27,229 nt of DNA, taken from positions 1-27,229 of IMG/VR virus record IMGVR_UViG_3300029309_000285; one strand, given 5' to 3'. Numbering within the stretch: the stretch's first letter is position 1; each line of letters begins with the position of its first letter. Made by a program: the position numbers and the translations under genes. Below, one piece after another: positions 26,000 to 27,229 of this stretch. Below the pieces are notes generated by a model, which did no database searches, was not told the DNA's origin, and worked only from the letters and a program-made list of their open reading frames with translations. This stretch comes from a virus.

Positions 26000-26746
26000 C
26001 TAGTAAGGAGAACTATTGCTCTCTTCAGTTCCGTGTTTAGCTTGGACTTGACCTTTGCCAACACTATCAGCAAAAGCTTTAGCCATTTCGTAAACACCTT
26101 TGTCAGTTACGGGACCAACCTTTGCAACATCCCATCCAAACCATGTTCCTTTGTCGTTCGACATTTGAACTGTCTTTAGATTATAAATGTGGCTATAAGT
26201 TGGTGGTGTAAATAAACCATTTTTACCCTGCAATTTAATACCCATCATCATTGAGTTCCATTTTCTGCTAACTTTTAATTGTGTAGCTTTCATAGATATC
26301 AATGCTGTTGCTGGGTTATCACCAAGACAAAGCACAAAATGACTAGCGGTATTATCAAGATAGTTACCATTTGGTAATCTGTCCTTGTAATCTTTGCCTC
26401 TAGTTGTTTGGCTCAAGATATCACTATCTGCCTCGTGCATCGCAACAGGTGCACCAGTGCTAGTGCCTCTGTCAGCCCACTCAATGTATTGTCTTTTATA
26501 ATGACAAGGTATGACGTTGATTTCATCATACAATTCATTAGTGACTGTATTTATTATTTTGCCGGGCTCTGCGCCTTCGACATACTTACCATCTCTTTTG
26601 TTTACCTCTGGAGATAGTTGGCCCAAAATTTTTAAGAAAGGCAACGCAAGATCTTCTTGCGATATGTTTTGAGCCCCTTGGTTTGCATCAGCTTCAAATA
26701 AATTTGTTGCTAATGCTCCTTCTTTTTTTTCTGCTACTTGGTTCAT
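26000..26746 (-). CDS. Replication-module protein, candidate ssDNA-binding protein
   Basis: The 248-aa protein is a type widespread in marine phages: LATNLFEADANQG at the start, ISQEDLALPFLKILGQLSPEV, VIPCHYKRQYIEW, LPNGNYLDNTASHFVLCLGD, ISMKATQLKVSRKWNSMMMG, GLFTPPTYSHIYNL and KGTWFGWDVAKVGPV. The beta-rich pattern with aromatic and basic residues would suit an OB-like fold. It lies just before the primase gene, and it ends in a Glu/Ser-rich tail like many single-strand binding proteins. The function is therefore suggested by context, not proven. AAGGAAC precedes the ATG by about 9 nt. Confidence 0.55.
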   Translation of the reverse strand: MNQVAEKKEGALATNLFEADANQGAQNISQEDLALPFLKILGQLSPEVNKRDGKYVEGAEPGKIINTVTNELYDEINVIPCHYKRQYIEWADRGTSTGAPVAMHEADSDILSQTTRGKDYKDRLPNGNYLDNTASHFVLCLGDNPATALISMKATQLKVSRKWNSMMMGIKLQGKNGLFTPPTYSHIYNLKTVQMSNDKGTWFGWDVAKVGPVTDKGVYEMAKAFADSVGKGQVQAKHGTEESNSSPY

Positions 26747-26747
26747 G

Positions 26748-27229
26748 TTATTTGTTCCTTTTTATTGTAGTTTTATTTTCCGAGAATACCCCGAAAAGTT
26801 CCGTTGGCATTTCTTTACCTGCCTCAATACGCTCACGGACTAACGCTTTCAAGGTCATAGGCTCTACCTTCAACTTTTGTGTCGGATCAAGCCCTTGACC
26901 TTTCGCAAGTTCAGCATAGTGTGCTGCCTTGTTATCTTCGCCACGACCAAAAGACACTGAGATCTCATTCTTAATAATATCTCCTAGTCCATTGTCACGA
27001 AGCCAGTTAAACGCCGCTTCTTTATTTGCATTTGTAATGTGTGCTTTATACGACGTAGCAACTTTAAGATGCGAACCATCTTGAAGTTTTAATTCTGATA
27101 AACCCATCTCACTCATCATAGTGGGTATAACCTCACCTGATAAACGATCTTGTTCTTTTTTTAAATCTTTTAAATTTTCTTCACTAATACTTATTCTTTT
27201 TTGTACACCTTCTAAAAGTTGTACTTGAT
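26748..27229 (-). CDS. Coiled-coil replication-module protein, N-terminus outside window
   Basis: An internal ATG at 27119 would give 123 aa, but the frame stays open to the window edge and reads QVQLLEGVQKRISISEENLK, a helix with coiled-coil pattern, before it. The gene is therefore cut by the window and longer. Downstream come GSHLKVATSYKAHITNANKEA, FNWLRDNGLGDIIKNEISV, SFGRGEDNKA and TLKALVRERIEAGKEMPTELFGVF, a combination I recall from many podovirus-like and marine phages in the replication region. No activity is assigned. It is followed at one base by the candidate ssDNA-binding gene, so the two probably form one unit. Confidence 0.7.
   Translation of the reverse strand, partial: QVQLLEGVQKRISISEENLKDLKKEQDRLSGEVIPTMMSEMGLSELKLQDGSHLKVATSYKAHITNANKEAAFNWLRDNGLGDIIKNEISVSFGRGEDNKAAHYAELAKGQGLDPTQKLKVEPMTLKALVRERIEAGKEMPTELFGVFSENKTTIKRNK

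Overview
The window is part of the genome of a tailed double-stranded DNA phage (Caudoviricetes), and both ends cut through genes. The evidence is a large terminase subunit, a portal protein, a family A DNA polymerase, a primase, a superfamily 1 helicase and dense packing of small genes with TAATG or ATGA stop/start overlaps. The DNA is AT-rich, and many of the small proteins resemble families I remember from uncultured marine (SAR11-associated) phages. A marine alphaproteobacterial host is therefore likely, but this is inference.

Layout. Nearly all genes are on the minus strand and are read from right to left. Positions 27229-20361 hold the replication module: a coiled-coil protein (partial), an ssDNA-binding-like protein, an AEP-type primase behind a terminator-like hairpin, an HNH endonuclease, a UvrD-like helicase, a DUF3310 protein and DNA polymerase A. 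Positions 20351-15350 hold many small proteins (zinc ribbons, membrane microproteins, a possible spanin pair, a ribbon-helix-helix-like regulator, a lipoprotein), a LAGLIDADG endonuclease and a PD-(D/E)XK exonuclease. Positions 15350-13327 hold an iteron-like repeat cluster, the small terminase subunit (plus strand), a coiled-coil protein and a VRR-NUC nuclease. Positions 11700-1 hold a large unknown protein, a few small proteins, the large terminase subunit, two glycine-motif proteins, the portal, a holin-like membrane protein and small basic proteins. Capsid and tail genes are not seen and probably lie left of position 1.

The unusual part is about 11740-13390, which looks richer in G+C than its surroundings and is read mostly on the plus strand. 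It starts at a symmetrical bidirectional promoter. Next comes a non-coding stretch of about 690 bases that can fold into a chain of hairpins. Three of these have 20-bp stems of common design, each with a U-U mismatch at exactly the tenth pair and one G-U wobble. The stretch ends in a terminator-like hairpin with six Ts. A GP88-family gene follows, with its own near-consensus promoter, and it is flanked on both sides by arrays of an exactly 7-nt repeat (CAAGCNN, 4 units before and 15 after). I consider the combination of structured RNA, GP88 and heptamer arrays the best candidate here for an undescribed system.

Regulation. Several near-consensus sigma70-type promoters (TTGACA, 16-17 nt, TATAAT-like) can be read. 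Four place the -10 box only 6-7 nt before a start codon, which predicts leaderless mRNAs, and most carry an ATCCTA motif. All functions are assigned from motifs and memory of families; no database search was run.
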